Shown here: one piece after another, positions 46,494-58,834 of the stretch | How positions within the stretch are numbered: position 1 is the stretch's first letter | Layout: every line of letters begins with the position of its first letter | From: Picocystis sp. L7 | Lineage: Eukaryota > Chlorophyta > Picocystophyceae > Picocystales > Picocystaceae | Assembly (NCBI GenBank): GCA_020975725.1 | Contig: QXJR01000016.1 | Location: 248,001-312,000, forward strand | DNA length: 64,000 nt | Direction: 5' to 3' | Made by a program: the position numbers and the translations under genes | Notes under the pieces: model-generated | The model's database searches: none | Seen by the model: only the letters and a program-made list of their open reading frames with translations | Told to the model about the DNA's origin: nothing

Positions 46494-47498
46494 CGCGTCG
46501 ACGTGTGCGTCCAACCCTTGCTTCTGTCCTTCCACCCTCGACCGTTCCCCGGTCCACCTCCCGAACCGGGAAAAAGACCCCCCCTCTCCCTCCCCACCTG
46601 ACGATGCGAGACCCCCTTCCCCTGGGGGACCGCTCGGCCACGGTCCCTGCCCGGTCCATTCTCGGTCTTTCGAAGACCGATCCAAAGACCGCTTCGAACT
46701 CGGTCCTTTCGCGGTCTTTTCACGGTCCATGGATGGGGTCGTCCCGAGGAACACACACGTTCGCGACGTCCATTTCGATCCCATCCGACGCGTTGTCGCG
46801 TCCATCTGCAGGCGCTTCTTCTCCGCTCGGCCACGTAGCGATCCCTTGGAGGCGGTGCCGAGGATCCACTCGGGTCGGAAGGGGACTTGGCGGCCTCGTT
46901 CGGGACCCGCAGGCGCACGTGGAAGCGTTCGCCACCGAGGTTTGGTGCGGTTCGGAGATCCGCACGTGCTCGTCCTTCCGACATGGCCACGCGTGCTTCG
47001 CGCGCCGAGGCGCTCCATGGACGCGGCGGGAACGGTCCCGCGACCTTCGAAGGACGCGTGAGGCGATGGGTGCAGCAGGAGGTGCCTGCATCCGGTGCCG
47101 TGAGCGGCACGCGCCTGCGTTGGACGGCGTTGGAGTCCGCGGATCCAAGCGAATCCGAAGCGCACACGCCACGTGCGCGCCATTCGGAGTGGGAGCCGCT
47201 TCCCGTCCTGCGTCCGAGCACGGCGAACGCGGCAGTGGATCAGGTCCATCCCCAAGGCGAATCGAAGGAAGGCGAGGTGGTGCCGACGTCCATGGAAGCG
47301 TCGGCGCCGCGTTGATCGCGTCGTTCGCTTCGCTTTGGATCCCATCCGCACGCGTTTCGGACACGTCCATGGCGGATTCGTGCGTGCCTGGCGACGTCCA
47401 TGGCGCGTGATGGAGGCGCCCACCGGTCAGAAACCCATGGACGCCGACGGACGTCCCACCACGTCGAACGGTGCGCCGTCGAGACGCGCCCATCGGCG
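46494..47498. promoter_or_regulatory. Divergent spacer uS17m/COQ2 with a CGGTC cluster
   Basis: 1,005 bp, very GC-rich. Between about 46630 and 46735 nine copies of CGGTC or its complement GACCG occur in about 105 bp, several as CGGTCCAT or CGGTCTTT, 140-240 bp upstream of the uS17 start. The rest shows open frames on both strands as expected from composition, with no recognisable protein. Cluster function unknown. Confidence 0.5.
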
Positions 47499-48626
47499 AT
47501 GGAAGGGATGCTACGTGCGCGTTGGAGGACGTGCGTGCGCGCATGGACGCTGAGGAGGGGCCGCTCGAGCCAGCACGTGCCGACGGCAGGAGAAGAAGGG
47601 GAAGCGAGCGCGGACGGAAAGGGACGATGGCGGCCGTACGTGGAGCTGGCGCGCCTCCATCGTCCTTCCGGCGCGCTGCTGCTGCTGTGGCCGTGCCTCT
47701 ACGGCGCATCCATGGCCACAGAAGTCGGCCATCATCCGGACGGACGCGTCGTGGCGGCCATGGCCGTGGGCGCCACCCTGATGCGCGGCAGCGGATGCGC
47801 GGCCAACGACGCCACCGACGCCGACGTGGACCGCCTCGTGGCGCGGACGAGGTCCAGGCCGGTGGCGCGTGGCGCCATCGAACCTCGACAGGCGTGGTGC
47901 GCTGCAGGAGCCATGGCGGCGGTCGCAGGCGCATCCACCTGCCTCCTGGCGCCGTCGGCGCTCCTGCCAGCCTTGGCGGCCACGCCGCTCGCCGCGCTCT
48001 ATCCGCGGGCCAAGCGCATCTTTCACTATCCGCAGGCGTTCCTCGGCCTCGCCTTCAGCTGCGGCGCGCCGGTGGGATACGCGGCGCAGCGCGCATCGTC
48101 CATGCCTTGCAGCTGGATCCCTTCCTGGGAGGTGTGGTGGTCGGGATGGAATGCTTTGGATGCACAAGCATGGAGCGTCGTGGCTCCACTCATGGGTCAT
48201 TGTGTGCTGTGGACGCTGGCCTACGACACCGTGTACGCCTTCCAGGATCGCAAGGACGACGCCAAGGTGGGCGTGGGATCGGCAGCACTGCGCATTGGTG
48301 GGGAAGGGCGCGGAAAAGCCACGCTCATGGCGTGGTCCGCCTCCTCGGCGTGGATGCTGGCCATGGCCATGGAAAGAAGCGATACCATGCATGCGCCAGG
48401 CATGGCTGCTCTGGCGGCCTACGTCGCGCATGGTGCATGGCAAGCCTACACCCTAGATGCAAACGACCCGCGGCGATGCGACCTGGCCTTTCGGAGCCAC
48501 GCCTGGCTCGGTCTGGTTGTCTTCCTCGGACTCGTGGCCGATCGTGCCTGGTGCGGTGAAAAGGAGATGGTCGACCAACGCTCGCCACCAGAAACACCAA
48601 CGTCAACTGGGGTGAAGGCACGATGA
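47499..48626 (+). CDS. COQ2: 4-hydroxybenzoate polyprenyltransferase, mitochondrial
   Basis: Membrane prenyltransferase that attaches the polyprenyl chain to 4-hydroxybenzoate in ubiquinone synthesis (inner mitochondrial membrane). Single exon, 375 residues. The start MEGMLRARWRTCVRAWTLRR begins an Arg-rich presequence. The UbiA fold follows from about residue 55 (YVELARLHRPSGALLLLWPC). The first Asp-rich motif is GSGCAANDATDADVD followed by RTRSRPVARG, the second is YDTVYAFQDRKDDAKVG; both bind the Mg-diphosphate. Seven to nine hydrophobic helices are spread between them. A 25-residue stretch after QRASSMPCSW looks like a lineage-specific insertion in a loop. The frame is open further upstream (47400) but without conservation. 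Confidence 0.93.
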   Translation: MEGMLRARWRTCVRAWTLRRGRSSQHVPTAGEEGEASADGKGRWRPYVELARLHRPSGALLLLWPCLYGASMATEVGHHPDGRVVAAMAVGATLMRGSGCAANDATDADVDRLVARTRSRPVARGAIEPRQAWCAAGAMAAVAGASTCLLAPSALLPALAATPLAALYPRAKRIFHYPQAFLGLAFSCGAPVGYAAQRASSMPCSWIPSWEVWWSGWNALDAQAWSVVAPLMGHCVLWTLAYDTVYAFQDRKDDAKVGVGSAALRIGGEGRGKATLMAWSASSAWMLAMAMERSDTMHAPGMAALAAYVAHGAWQAYTLDANDPRRCDLAFRSHAWLGLVVFLGLVADRAWCGEKEMVDQRSPPETPTSTGVKAR

Positions 48627-48967
48627 CCAGCACGTCTGGGGAGGCACTCCAGGGCCTGCTCCGTGTGTGATGAACCGGCAATCAATCCACTGGGAGGAAT
48701 CGGATGAACACAAACAAACCACAGATGTTCGAGTAGGCATCCACCCTCGCGCTCAATGGACCTGACAGAAGAGTGGCATCACATGCACGATCAAGGATAA
48801 ACATCAACCTTTCAAATGTTTACAAGGATCAGTCAACTAATTCACAAAGTTGTGGACAACAACACAGAGCCACGCTTGCCCTGTGTCACGGAGCGAAGAA
48901 ATGGAGCCAGCATCCGCAAACCAAATTCCTGAAGCTCCCTTCCATCTTAAAAAGCAACATTCCTCGA
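48627..48967. other. Convergent 3' spacer
   Basis: 341 bp between the COQ2 and glutamate synthase stops; presumably both 3' regions. Nothing recognised. Confidence 0.45.
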
Positions 48968-51900
48968 CTACATACCATCCTCGTGGCGGTTCATAGGCTG
49001 CAACACTTCCGCAGTTCCGCCCGATCCCGCTTTGGCTCCGTTCGACGACTGCTTCAGGAAGGAGTGAACCGCCTTGGCACATTCACGGCCCTCCGCAATG
49101 GCCCAGACTACCAAACTCTGCCCACGCCGGCAGTCCCCAGCAGCAAAGACACCCTCTGCTGAAGTTTCAAATTTGCCATAATCCGCCTTGAAGTTGGATC
49201 GTTCATCGGTCTCCAAGTTGAGCTCCTGTGCAGGGCCTTGCTCTGGGCCCAAGAACCCCATGGCCAACAGGACCAGGTCTGCTTCAAACACCTCCTCCGT
49301 GCCCTCTTCTTCAACCAATTTGCGCCCTTCAAAGTGCACGCGTACGGTTTCTATACCAGTCACGTGCCCTTCCGTGTTTCCGATGAAACGCTTCGTCAGC
49401 ACACAGTACTGCCGAGGGTCTTTGCCTAGGACATGCTTGGCCTCAGAGTGCCCGTAGTCCACGCGGTATACTTTGGGCCACTGCGGCCAAGGGTTGGAAT
49501 CCTTGTCTCTGGACATTGGAGGCTGGGACATCAGCTCAAAGTTCACCACATTCTTGGCGCCGTGGCGAATGGAAGTACCGATGCAGTCTGTGCCAGTATC
49601 ACCACCACCGATCACGATGACATTCTTGCCCTTGGCACTGATAAAGTTACCATCTTGCAAGTTGCTGTCCAGCAGGCTCTTTGTGTTCTTATGCAAAAAC
49701 TCCATTGCAAAGTGAACGCCTTCCAAATTCCTCCCTTCCACCGGAAGATCACGTGGGAGACCAGCGCCGGTGGCCAAGACAAGAGCATCGTGGTTCTGTT
49801 GGAGCTCTTCCAGGGAGGTATCAGAACCAACACTGCAGTTGGTCACAAACTTGATCCCCTCTTTGCCCATAAGATCAACTCTCCTTTGCACAACATCTGT
49901 CTTGTCACACTTCATGTTAGGAACACCGTACATCATCAGACCACCCACCCTGTCACTGCGTTCGTATACAGTCACTCTGTGGCCTTTCTTGTTCAGCTCA
50001 TCTGCAGCAGCAAGTCCTGCTGGACCACTACCTACAATTGCCACAGACAGCCCAGAACGTACAGTAGGAGGCCGAGGCACCATCCAACCTTCATCAAAAG
50101 CCTTATCAATGATAGCAAGCTCAATACTCTTGATGCTAACTGGGTCCTCAATGATGCCCAGCGTGCAGCTCCCCTCGCACGGAGCCGGACACACACGTCC
50201 AGTGAATTCCGGGAAGTTGTTGGTCTCCAACAGCCGCTCCAGTGCATCTTTCCATCGCCCTGCATGCACGAGCGCATTGAATTCCGGGATCTTGTTGCCA
50301 AGCGGACAGCCGCTTGAAAGCTGGTGACAGTAGGGTGTGCCACAGTCCATGCATCTTGCACTCTGGGTAGTAAGCCGTTCTTCATGGGACTCGGGAGAAT
50401 CAGGCTGGATCACCTCCTTCCAATCTTTGATGCGCTCGGCCTCTGGGCGATAGGGAACAGAGGCCCTGCTGTACTCCACAAAACCTCGCATGTTCTTTGC
50501 TCCTTTGACTGAACCAGGGCGTGTTTGCAGCTTTGTCACATCCATACCAGCCACAGGTTGTCCACTCCGTGCCAACCGAACAAGCTCTGAAAATGCATCC
50601 CCAGCCTCAAGGCGTTTCAGCTCTTCGGCATCAACTTCTTTCTTTCCATTTCCATTTGATTCATTGGATTTCTGTGCCTCCAACTCTTCTGCTTCAAGCT
50701 CCTGGAGTGCACGCTTGAAATCCCTTGGCATAACTTTCGTAAAGCAGGTGATTGAGTTACTCCAATCTGCAAGAATTCGCTTCGCAAGTGTGCTGCCAGT
50801 AAACCTCAGGTGCCTTTGTACAAGTGACCTGAGCTTGGAGTCATCTTTGCTTGCAGGAAGGACTGGATCCAAGTCCACAAGCTCTAAATTGCACAATTCG
50901 GAAAACTTGCGTTCGGGGTCATACACAAATGCCTCTCCGCCACTCATTCCAGCGGCAAAATTCTTACCAGTTGGGCCCAGGATAACTGCAATTCCTCCGG
51001 TCATATATTCGCAGCCATGGTCACCGACTCCCTCTACCACGGCCTTGGCACCGCTGTTGCGTACACAGAAGCGCTCTGCAGCAATGCCACGGAAGAAGGC
51101 TTCGCCAGATGTTGCTCCATACAGAGCAACATTGCCAATGATCATGTTCTCCTCTGCAGCAAAGTTGCTCTCGCGCGGTGGATACACGATGACCCTTCCA
51201 CCGCTGAGGCCCTTGCCAACATAATCATTCGAATCCCCCTCAACTTCCAAACATATCCCACGGGCTAAGAAGGCACCGAGTGACTGACCAGCATGGCCAC
51301 GGAACTTGATGTGCACAGTGCCATCAGGCAGGCCCTCAAGGCCAAACCTCTTGGAAACTTCATTGCTGATTATTGCACCCACGGCGCGGTCAGTATTTGC
51401 GATGGGTGACTCCAGGTACACAGGAAGTGGATCTTCTGCATTCAGGGCAGTGGACAGTTGGGGAATGAGAGCCATGTCGATGCGCTCGTCCAACGCGTGA
51501 TCCTGAGTCTCGCAAGCGTACTGCGGTGCATTAGGGCGGAGTTTTGATGCCGGTGTGAGCAACTTTGAAAGGTCAATCCCGCGAAGTTTGTCAGAAGAGT
51601 TCAAGAGTTCGTGGTTTGGCTCCAGCACATCCACACGACCAATCATCTCATTCACAGAACGGAAACCTAGTTCTGCCATGATCTCGCGCATTTCTTCTGC
51701 TATCATGAAAAAATAGTTGACCACATGCTCTGGGTGACCAGCAAACTTGGAACGCAGCACTGGATCCTGCGTGGCAATCCCAACAGGGCAAGTATTCTTG
51801 TGGCATTTGCGCATCATCACACAACCCAAAACTATAAGCGGGGCTGTGGAAAAGCCATACTCTTCAGCGCCAAGCAATGCAGCAATCGCAATATCTCTGC

Positions 51901-54900
51901 CTGTCTTAAGCTGACCGTCAGTTTGCACGACGACTCTACCCCTCAGGTCATTTGCAACTAGTGTCTGGTGAGTTTCAGCCAAACCTAGCTCCCATGGAAG
52001 CCCTGCAGATTTGATCCCCGTCCACTTGCTTGCACCCGTGCCACCATCATGACCGCTGATCAAAACATGATCTGCGTGGCCCTTCACAACACCACTAGCC
52101 ACTACGCCGACTCCGGCCTCGCTGACCAATTTGACGCTGATGCGAGCCGATGGGTTGGAACTTTTCAGGTCGAATATCAGTTGTGCTAGATCTTCAATGG
52201 AGTAAATGTCATGGTGTGGGGGTGGAGAAATCAAGCCCACACCAGGGGTGCTGTTTCTAGTCACAGCGATATCACCTATAACCTTATGACCTGGAAGCTC
52301 TCCACCTTCACCTGGTTTAGCACCCTGGGCCATCTTGATTTGAATTTCATCTGCGTTTGTTAGATAATTGCTTGATACACCAAACCGTCCACTGGCAACC
52401 TGTTTGATGGCACTGCGTTGAGGATTCATTGATCCATCTGCTCTAGGTGTCAAACGATTTGGATTCTCGCCACCTTCCCCTGTGTTGCTTTTACCTCCGA
52501 TGGAATTCATTGCTTCAGCAAGGCTAGTATGTGCCTCGAGCGATATAGATCCATAGCTCATTGCACCAGTGCAGAACCGCTTGACTATCTCTGAAGCAGG
52601 CTCCACCTCCTCAAGTGGTACCGGTTCATTCTTGCCAGTCTTGAATTGCAACAGGCCTCTCAAAGTGCACTGCTTGTTCAGCTCATTCACAAGTTTAGCG
52701 TACTCCTTGTAGGTATCTGCATCGCCACTTTTGGCGGCTGCTTGCAGCTTGGCCACGGCAGCGGGATCGTTCAGGTGCACTTCAGCATCAGGCCCGCTGC
52801 GATAATGATAATCGCCGGGATTGGGTAGAGAAGAGATGGCAGCAGCTGCTGCTGCCTCGTCGGGGTAAGCACTTGCATGAAGACGAAGAGCATCAGCGCA
52901 TAAATGCTCAAACGTTGCACCACCGATACGGGATGCTGCTCCTTTGAAGCAGCGATGTACGATTTCATCACCCAAGCCAAGCACTTCAAAGATTTGGGCT
53001 CCTTTATAGCTTGCTAGCGTACTGATTCCCATCTTCGCCATGACTTTCAAAATACCTGCATCGACAGCATCCAAGTAATTGCGCTCCAATTGCTCATCAG
53101 AAAGATTGGCGTTAATCTTTCCATCGTCTCGCAAAGCAGCAAGGGTCTCGATCGCAAGGTATGGGCAAACTGCATCAGCCCCAAAACCAGTCAAAGTACA
53201 GAAGTGGTGGACTTCCCTCGCCTCTGCAGTCTCTACGATAATGCTGATACGGGTGCGTAACTTTTGTGCAACTAAGTATTGGTGAACAGCTCCAGTGGCC
53301 AACAATGCACTGACTGACAGACGATTCTCACTTGCAGCCCTGTCTGTCAAGCAGAGCAGAGAATACCCATCCTTGATTGCTTGGTGGACTTCAGCACAAA
53401 TTCGATCTAGGGCCTTCGAGAAGCCCTTCACCCCAGAAGAAGCCCTAAAGGTGGTGTCGACTGTTTTGGTGCGCCACCCACCTATATCAAGACGCTTGAG
53501 AGCTGCACACTCTTCAAGTGTAAGCATGGGGCTCTTGAGGCTGATGCGGTGACACTGCTCTTCTGTCGTCGACGAAAGATCACCTTCCGGTCCAATCATT
53601 GCCTCCAGCGAGGTCACAACTTTCTCACGGATGGGATCAATGGGAGGGTTTGTGACCTGTGCAAACATCTGCTTCAGATACTCGTAGGGAAGACGTGGAC
53701 GCTTGCTAATGCATGCCAGGGGGATGTCGTTGCCCATTGATCCCAGAGGCTCAGCACCTGAATTGCCCATTGGGAGCAACAACATTTCCAGGGATTCCAC
53801 TGTGTATCCAAACGCACGCAGAGGTTGCACAAGCGACTTGAGCCCACCACCAACGTACTTAATTTCAGGCTGGCATTGGCTTGACTTGACCAAATCATCA
53901 ACCCTGACAACTTGCTGCTCTAGCCAGCTGGAGTACGGCTTCCTGCTTGAAATAGCAGACTTCATCTCTGCGTCGTCAATCACCCTGCCCTCTTCAAAGT
54001 CGACGAGGAATATGTTGCCAGGCTTGAGCCTACCTTTCCTCACAATGTCTACAGGCGCAATATCCACCACACCAACTTCGCTTGCCATCACAACGCGTCC
54101 CCCCTTGGTGATGTAGAAACGACCTGGACGCAGTCCGTTCCTGTCCAAGGTGGCACCCAAATACCGGCCATCCGTGAAGGAGACTAGAGCTGGCCCGTCC
54201 CAAGGTTCCATCAGCGCCGAGTGGTACTCATAGAAAGCCCTGCGATCTGCTGGCATGAGAGGGTCATTCTGCCAAGCCTCAGGGATCATCATCATCATAG
54301 CTTCGGGTAAACTACGTCCGGACTTGTGAAGCAGCTCGAGCACTGCATCAAAGGCACCAGAATCTGATGTGGACTCGTCCACAATTGGCAAAAGGCCCTC
54401 TAATTCTTCCGGCGTAAGACCTAGCGTTTCACACTCCATTCCTCCTTCTCGTGCACGCAGCCAGTTTTTGTTTCCTCTCAATGTGTTGATTTCTCCATTA
54501 TGGCCCAACACACGCATAGGCTGAGCTCTATGCCAACTTGGGAAAGTGTTGGTTGAGAACCTTGAATGTACCAAAGCCATATAAGTGGCAAACAATCTGT
54601 GCTGCAGATCGGGGAAGTACCCTGGGACCTGCTCTGGGGTAAGCTGCCCTTTGTACACGATCGTTTTTCCTGAGAGCGAACAGATGTAAAAGTCTGATTC
54701 GGAAAAGCCGGCCGCCCTAGAGAGGTTCTCAATGTACTTGCGCAAGATGAACATCAGTTGCTCGACACTCCTACCTCTGCTATGGTAAGCCGGGACTACA
54801 AACAGCTGCTCAATCACTGGCTCTGTTCTCAAGGCAGATGCCCCCAGACCTTCATTGCAGGTAGGGACCTTGCGCCATCCAAGCATGCGATGGCCCAATT

Positions 54901-55486
54901 TCTTACACGAGTCCTGTACAATTTTCTTGACTTCATTTCTCTTTTCCCCGTCTTGGGGGAGGAAGAACATTCCCACCGCATACTCACCACGCAAGGGAAG
55001 GCCTACACCGAGGTCAAGCTCTGCCACCGACTGAAAGAACTTGTGCGGCATGGAGACAAGAATACCCGCTCCATCCCCGGTATTGACTTCGCACCCACAT
55101 GCTCCGCGATGGGCCATCCTTGCTAACATCTCCAACGCGTCTTGCACGGTTGCGTGCGTCTCCTTCTTGGACAATTCACCCACAAATCCCACACCACAAG
55201 CGTCCCGGTCCATTGCGGGATCGTACAGTCCCATTGCTTCCGGGACTTCGCTATGGGCTTCACATACGTAGCTACGGCTTCGTTCGCAGTTGCTGAAGAA
55301 GTGCGGGAGGCGAGCTCCGAACAGAGCTCGGCTCGTCTCCACCTCCGGCAGCTTCGAAACGAGCGCATCTGGCACCCGACGCACACTTCGGCGTGCGGCG
55401 CGCCTGGCTGCTCGAATTCTCCCTCCTGCACGCGGGAGGACGCAGGCCTGCGTCGCGTGCGCGGTCCTCCAGGTGGCTACGTCCAT
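48968..55486 (-). CDS. GLT1: NADH-dependent glutamate synthase (fused GOGAT), plastid-targeted
   Basis: Makes two glutamates from glutamine, 2-oxoglutarate and NADH; with glutamine synthetase it forms the main ammonium-assimilation cycle. One uninterrupted exon of 2,172 residues, the plant/fungal fused length. The transit-like leader (1-96) is rich in Ala, Arg and Ser. The glutamine amidotransferase domain then starts at the catalytic Cys in DRDACGVGF, followed by the central domain, the FMN domain ([19 protein letters not shown]) with the 3Fe-4S cysteines in [20 protein letters not shown], and the GXGXG domain (GGRVIVYPP). A Lys/Glu-rich linker leads to the small subunit: two CxxC-rich Fe-S stretches ([20 protein letters not shown]), an FAD site ([17 protein letters not shown]) and an NADH site ([11 protein letters not shown]). 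The first true ATG, at 55486, is chosen. Confidence 0.98.
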   Translation of the reverse strand: MDVATWRTAHATQACVLPRAGGRIRAARRAARRSVRRVPDALVSKLPEVETSRALFGARLPHFFSNCERSRSYVCEAHSEVPEAMGLYDPAMDRDACGVGFVGELSKKETHATVQDALEMLARMAHRGACGCEVNTGDGAGILVSMPHKFFQSVAELDLGVGLPLRGEYAVGMFFLPQDGEKRNEVKKIVQDSCKKLGHRMLGWRKVPTCNEGLGASALRTEPVIEQLFVVPAYHSRGRSVEQLMFILRKYIENLSRAAGFSESDFYICSLSGKTIVYKGQLTPEQVPGYFPDLQHRLFATYMALVHSRFSTNTFPSWHRAQPMRVLGHNGEINTLRGNKNWLRAREGGMECETLGLTPEELEGLLPIVDESTSDSGAFDAVLELLHKSGRSLPEAMMMMIPEAWQNDPLMPADRRAFYEYHSALMEPWDGPALVSFTDGRYLGATLDRNGLRPGRFYITKGGRVVMASEVGVVDIAPVDIVRKGRLKPGNIFLVDFEEGRVIDDAEMKSAISSRKPYSSWLEQQVVRVDDLVKSSQCQPEIKYVGGGLKSLVQPLRAFGYTVESLEMLLLPMGNSGAEPLGSMGNDIPLACISKRPRLPYEYLKQMFAQVTNPPIDPIREKVVTSLEAMIGPEGDLSSTTEEQCHRISLKSPMLTLEECAALKRLDIGGWRTKTVDTTFRASSGVKGFSKALDRICAEVHQAIKDGYSLLCLTDRAASENRLSVSALLATGAVHQYLVAQKLRTRISIIVETAEAREVHHFCTLTGFGADAVCPYLAIETLAALRDDGKINANLSDEQLERNYLDAVDAGILKVMAKMGISTLASYKGAQIFEVLGLGDEIVHRCFKGAASRIGGATFEHLCADALRLHASAYPDEAAAAAAISSLPNPGDYHYRSGPDAEVHLNDPAAVAKLQAAAKSGDADTYKEYAKLVNELNKQCTLRGLLQFKTGKNEPVPLEEVEPASEIVKRFCTGAMSYGSISLEAHTSLAEAMNSIGGKSNTGEGGENPNRLTPRADGSMNPQRSAIKQVASGRFGVSSNYLTNADEIQIKMAQGAKPGEGGELPGHKVIGDIAVTRNSTPGVGLISPPPHHDIYSIEDLAQLIFDLKSSNPSARISVKLVSEAGVGVVASGVVKGHADHVLISGHDGGTGASKWTGIKSAGLPWELGLAETHQTLVANDLRGRVVVQTDGQLKTGRDIAIAALLGAEEYGFSTAPLIVLGCVMMRKCHKNTCPVGIATQDPVLRSKFAGHPEHVVNYFFMIAEEMREIMAELGFRSVNEMIGRVDVLEPNHELLNSSDKLRGIDLSKLLTPASKLRPNAPQYACETQDHALDERIDMALIPQLSTALNAEDPLPVYLESPIANTDRAVGAIISNEVSKRFGLEGLPDGTVHIKFRGHAGQSLGAFLARGICLEVEGDSNDYVGKGLSGGRVIVYPPRESNFAAEENMIIGNVALYGATSGEAFFRGIAAERFCVRNSGAKAVVEGVGDHGCEYMTGGIAVILGPTGKNFAAGMSGGEAFVYDPERKFSELCNLELVDLDPVLPASKDDSKLRSLVQRHLRFTGSTLAKRILADWSNSITCFTKVMPRDFKRALQELEAEELEAQKSNESNGNGKKEVDAEELKRLEAGDAFSELVRLARSGQPVAGMDVTKLQTRPGSVKGAKNMRGFVEYSRASVPYRPEAERIKDWKEVIQPDSPESHEERLTTQSARCMDCGTPYCHQLSSGCPLGNKIPEFNALVHAGRWKDALERLLETNNFPEFTGRVCPAPCEGSCTLGIIEDPVSIKSIELAIIDKAFDEGWMVPRPPTVRSGLSVAIVGSGPAGLAAADELNKKGHRVTVYERSDRVGGLMMYGVPNMKCDKTDVVQRRVDLMGKEGIKFVTNCSVGSDTSLEELQQNHDALVLATGAGLPRDLPVEGRNLEGVHFAMEFLHKNTKSLLDSNLQDGNFISAKGKNVIVIGGGDTGTDCIGTSIRHGAKNVVNFELMSQPPMSRDKDSNPWPQWPKVYRVDYGHSEAKHVLGKDPRQYCVLTKRFIGNTEGHVTGIETVRVHFEGRKLVEEEGTEEVFEADLVLLAMGFLGPEQGPAQELNLETDERSNFKADYGKFETSAEGVFAAGDCRRGQSLVVWAIAEGRECAKAVHSFLKQSSNGAKAGSGGTAEVLQPMNRHEDGM

Positions 55487-56522
55487 TGCAGACGTCGCTG
55501 CTCTTCCACCGACGCCTTTGGATGCCGGAGAGAGGAAGGTAGGTGCGGCGTTTCGCGTGTGCGCTCTTCGCGAGCACTTCGCGTAATGATGCGTAGAGCA
55601 AAGCACGGCGAAGCACGATGGACCATGTGAGGGCGGTTTATACGTTCGTCGTGAAGGAATGTCGTTGGCCTACGACTGACAGGGGACAAAAAGCCCTCCT
55701 CTGCGACGAATGGAAGATCCCGGTCGAGACGTGGGGAGCACCGCTCTCGACAGCGACGTTCGAGGACGTCAGGTTTGGCCAATGTATCCTCGACGGGCTA
55801 TGGCGTTTTGGGGGGTTCGGTGGTCGGCGGTTGGAGAAGGGGGTCGTCGTCCCCGATCGCCCCTCCACCGTGGCGCACGTGGACCCATTTCCTCGACCCG
55901 CGGAGGCATCCTCGTTCCTTCACCGATGGGACTGGGGACACGTTCCGGATTCCTCTGCGGGCGTCGTCCCACGTGAACCCGGGGTCCGGTCCCTTCCGTT
56001 CTACCAGGAAGAACCCGGGTAAAAAAATCTGGCCGAAGGAGTGCCCTCGTGCCACTTGGAGAGATTCGGTGGGATGGGCGAGACCATTGGTCAAGAGACC
56101 TCGCTCCATGGGACAAAGGGGGAGTTGAACCCGGGGTATCGCCCTTTGAGAGGGCAGGGGAGTACGTCTTCGTCCCACCCACGAAAGGGAAGGACAGAGC
56201 ACCGTGCAGGGAAGCAGGGAGTGCCACGTCAGTGGTTCGGATAGGTAGACAGGAACAATCCTAACCTGTAGGAAAGGGAGCAGTAAGAACAGACACTTCC
56301 TCTGACCCCAATGAGGACGATGCCAGCTTCCAATCAAGAATAGACGCCTCAAGAAAGCAAACTTTACCAACAGTCCAACAGGAGAGAATTCAAAGGTTCT
56401 GTGGGGCCAAACCCAACCGTGACGCATGCTGGGATACAGGTGAGTTAGAGCTGGAAGACCCTAAGAACGACGCAATTACCCTAGATGCTTCGGCTATTTG
56501 AGGCAGAGAAGCAAAGATCGAA
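55487..56522. other. Spacer upstream of glutamate synthase
   Basis: 1,036 bp between the glutamate synthase start and the UTP25 stop on the same strand. The half nearer glutamate synthase is GC-rich and promoter-like; towards UTP25 it is AT-richer, probably its 3' region. Overlapping frames of up to 240 codons on both strands, none recognisable. Confidence 0.45.
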
Positions 56523-58772
56523 TCATTGGAACATGAAGGTGGAACTCTCCGCCTGAAGCAGACGCTGGGCTCGCTTCTTGCCTACGACGCGTTCCAGCTG
56601 CAACTTGTCGTACTTGCAGTACAGCACCGTGCAAAGGGGTGCATCAGTCCCTTCCATCATGTTCAGCAGCTCCGCATAATAATGGCCTTGTTCTGGAAGG
56701 GAGTAAAAGAACACTTCATGCACACCGCGCAGGGTGAACCGATAGTAAAAGTGCGCTCTCTCGCTGTACAGCATGAGGTTTTTATTGCCGTGGAAGAAAT
56801 TAGACCTGCCCCTGGAAATATCTGAACGCTTTGAATATTCGCTCAAAAGAACCAAGGAAGCTGCCTCAGATCGCATGAAGTTCCTAAGCCTGACAAATTC
56901 AAAGTAGGTACGCACAAAGATGAGCACACCGCTCTTCACAGTGCTCTTCAGACTCGGCCAATGCTCCTTGCAGAAGTATTCAAATCTTTTGTCATCCATG
57001 CTCTGAATACTTGGACATGGGAACCTCTCATACACCTGTTGCGCACGTGGTATGACGCGACTGAGAACTCCAACAGCCTTCACCTTCCACTTCGACCTCC
57101 CTGCATGACTGTGCGCTGCATGGCTGAACAACGCATTCATTTCTGCATTGGTGAAAGACGTAAGCATAACCAGTTGCCTGTAATGGCATGATTGCGAATT
57201 CAGATACCAGTTACGGATCCGGGTGAAGTCAGCTCCGTGTTGCTCAGCTGGCAACTTGTTAACAATGTTCAACAGAACTGTCTCCGTATGCTGCCAATTT
57301 TGCATAAAAAGCACATCTGCTTGGTCCACGACAACCATTTCAATGGACGACAGATAGTCCATTACTCCGGGTTTTCCTTCCGCTCTTTGAGTGATCAAAG
57401 ACAAGGGAGAGGCCACTATGGCATCAGCGGCATAAAAGTCCACGAAGAGCTTGACCGACTTTTTGGTAAATTTGATACCCATTCGAAAAGCGTCATCACT
57501 GTTACCGCCGAAGAGCTGCTGGTACTCAATTGGTTTGGCTTTACGAGCCTCTTTTACTCGAGCAGGCTCAAGCTCTTCTTGATCAGGATCCAGTGCATAC
57601 TCTCTAGCTAGCTTGTCTCGGTTCACTACTGAATCATGACGCTTCTGCGTGACTGAAGGTGCAAGCTCCATCATCCGGTTGATCAAGGCAAGTGCAGTGT
57701 GACGTAGTGGGACCAGGAAGAGGACCTTTGGCCGGGTAAAACCTTGATCACGCGGAGGTTCTTGCTTTGGATCCTCTTCCATCAACTTATTGTTTTTCCT
57801 TATATAATCAGATGTCTTGAGAATGTGGTTCAACACATGTAGGAGGCACACATCCCTTGTGGGGTTGGATTGCTTGGTCGATTGTTCCAACGTATGGTTT
57901 GTAACCAGCACATCACGGTAGCTATTCAATCTCTGAAAGACTGACTTTTGGAAAGACGATTCGAAATCCTGATCAGCGGGGCTCGTTTGATTCCCTGTAT
58001 GATCATTCTTCCCCCTTGTTTCCCCTCTAATCACCAGCCGACACAGACTTCTCCACCTGCTGAGGAGCCGCGGTCTTATGGACGCTTCGTCCAGAGAGAC
58101 GAAAGGAGGATGATCCTCCGATGTTTCTTGCCACATTCCATTTTCTTCTCCAATCACGTCCGTGTATGTCGTCATCTTCCTTTCCTCGACGGACTTCATG
58201 GCCTCGCTGTCCAACTCTCGTTCCAGGTGAGTGCGGAATGGATCGTCCTGTCCCGGCGAAAACTCTTCTTCATCGAGCCTAGCACTCCCAGCCTCGTCTT
58301 GGTCGGTTGTGGCTTCTATTTCGTCGTCTTCCGATGGATTGGTGTTCGTTTCTTCCTCCTTGGCAAGGCTTTGTGGATCCAATTCGGTGCCGCCGCCGCT
58401 GGAAAGTGCTCCTTCGGCATTCCTTCTGTCTCCATCTTGCGTCGGTCCATCCTCCGTTTCTCCACCACTATCGCCTTCTTCTTCCCTCTTTCTCCTCTGC
58501 AAGGCTTCTCTGGCTAAACCGTCATCTCCACTTTCTCCACCAAGGCCGTCGACGAAGCTTCGAAGCAGCACGTCGTACGCTCCTTCCTCCTTCACCAGGC
58601 GTCGCACACGTCGTTCCTCCCCGTCCAGTCCGGCGTTATTCCTCCTCCTCCTTCTTCTGGTCGTCCACAACCCTCCTGCATCGCTTCTTCCCTCGAAGCG
58701 ATCCCTGTGCGACGTCCCATGCGCCATTTCCTTCGTCCGCTCGCGCATGTGATGCCCGTCCACCACGTCCAT
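56523..58772 (-). CDS. UTP25: U3 snoRNP-associated protein UTP25 (DEF family)
   Basis: Nucleolar small-subunit processome factor; the animal homologue is digestive organ expansion factor. It has a DEAD-helicase-like fold that lacks the classical ATPase motifs. Single exon, 749 residues. The N-terminal third is disordered and acidic (Glu/Asp-rich, after an Arg-rich stretch near 35-45). From about 230 the UTP25 domain is continuous: FQKSVFQRLNSYRDVL, RPKVLFLVPLRHTAL, LFGGNSDDAFRMGIKFTKKSVKLF, ADAIVASPLSLITQ, VVVDQADVLFMQNW (in place of a DEAD box), GVLIFVRTYFEFVRLRNFM and YSERAHFYYRFTLRGVHEVFFYSLP, ending near YDKLQLERVVGKKRAQRLL. In-frame ATGs at 58748 and 58727 are alternative starts; the first ATG is only 4 bp from a GTTAAC box. 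Confidence 0.94.
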   Translation of the reverse strand: MDVVDGHHMRERTKEMAHGTSHRDRFEGRSDAGGLWTTRRRRRRNNAGLDGEERRVRRLVKEEGAYDVLLRSFVDGLGGESGDDGLAREALQRRKREEEGDSGGETEDGPTQDGDRRNAEGALSSGGGTELDPQSLAKEEETNTNPSEDDEIEATTDQDEAGSARLDEEEFSPGQDDPFRTHLERELDSEAMKSVEERKMTTYTDVIGEENGMWQETSEDHPPFVSLDEASIRPRLLSRWRSLCRLVIRGETRGKNDHTGNQTSPADQDFESSFQKSVFQRLNSYRDVLVTNHTLEQSTKQSNPTRDVCLLHVLNHILKTSDYIRKNNKLMEEDPKQEPPRDQGFTRPKVLFLVPLRHTALALINRMMELAPSVTQKRHDSVVNRDKLAREYALDPDQEELEPARVKEARKAKPIEYQQLFGGNSDDAFRMGIKFTKKSVKLFVDFYAADAIVASPLSLITQRAEGKPGVMDYLSSIEMVVVDQADVLFMQNWQHTETVLLNIVNKLPAEQHGADFTRIRNWYLNSQSCHYRQLVMLTSFTNAEMNALFSHAAHSHAGRSKWKVKAVGVLSRVIPRAQQVYERFPCPSIQSMDDKRFEYFCKEHWPSLKSTVKSGVLIFVRTYFEFVRLRNFMRSEAASLVLLSEYSKRSDISRGRSNFFHGNKNLMLYSERAHFYYRFTLRGVHEVFFYSLPEQGHYYAELLNMMEGTDAPLCTVLYCKYDKLQLERVVGKKRAQRLLQAESSTFMFQ

Positions 58773-58775
58773 CGA

Positions 58776-58834
58776 GTTAACCCCGATCGAAGGGATGAAC
58801 TCCAGGGAAACTCGAGAGAGGAACGGATGTTAAC
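58776..58834. promoter_or_regulatory. Paired GTTAAC sites upstream of UTP25
   Basis: GTTAAC at about 58776-58781 and 58829-58834, 53 bp apart, immediately upstream of the UTP25 start. No CACGTG lies between them here, but the gaactc-like filler seen in the other two pairs is present. Confidence 0.4.

Noticed and set aside
55798-56427. 209-codon minus-strand frame upstream of glutamate synthase
   Set aside because: Composition-driven; overlapping frames of similar length exist on the plus strand and none shows a domain.
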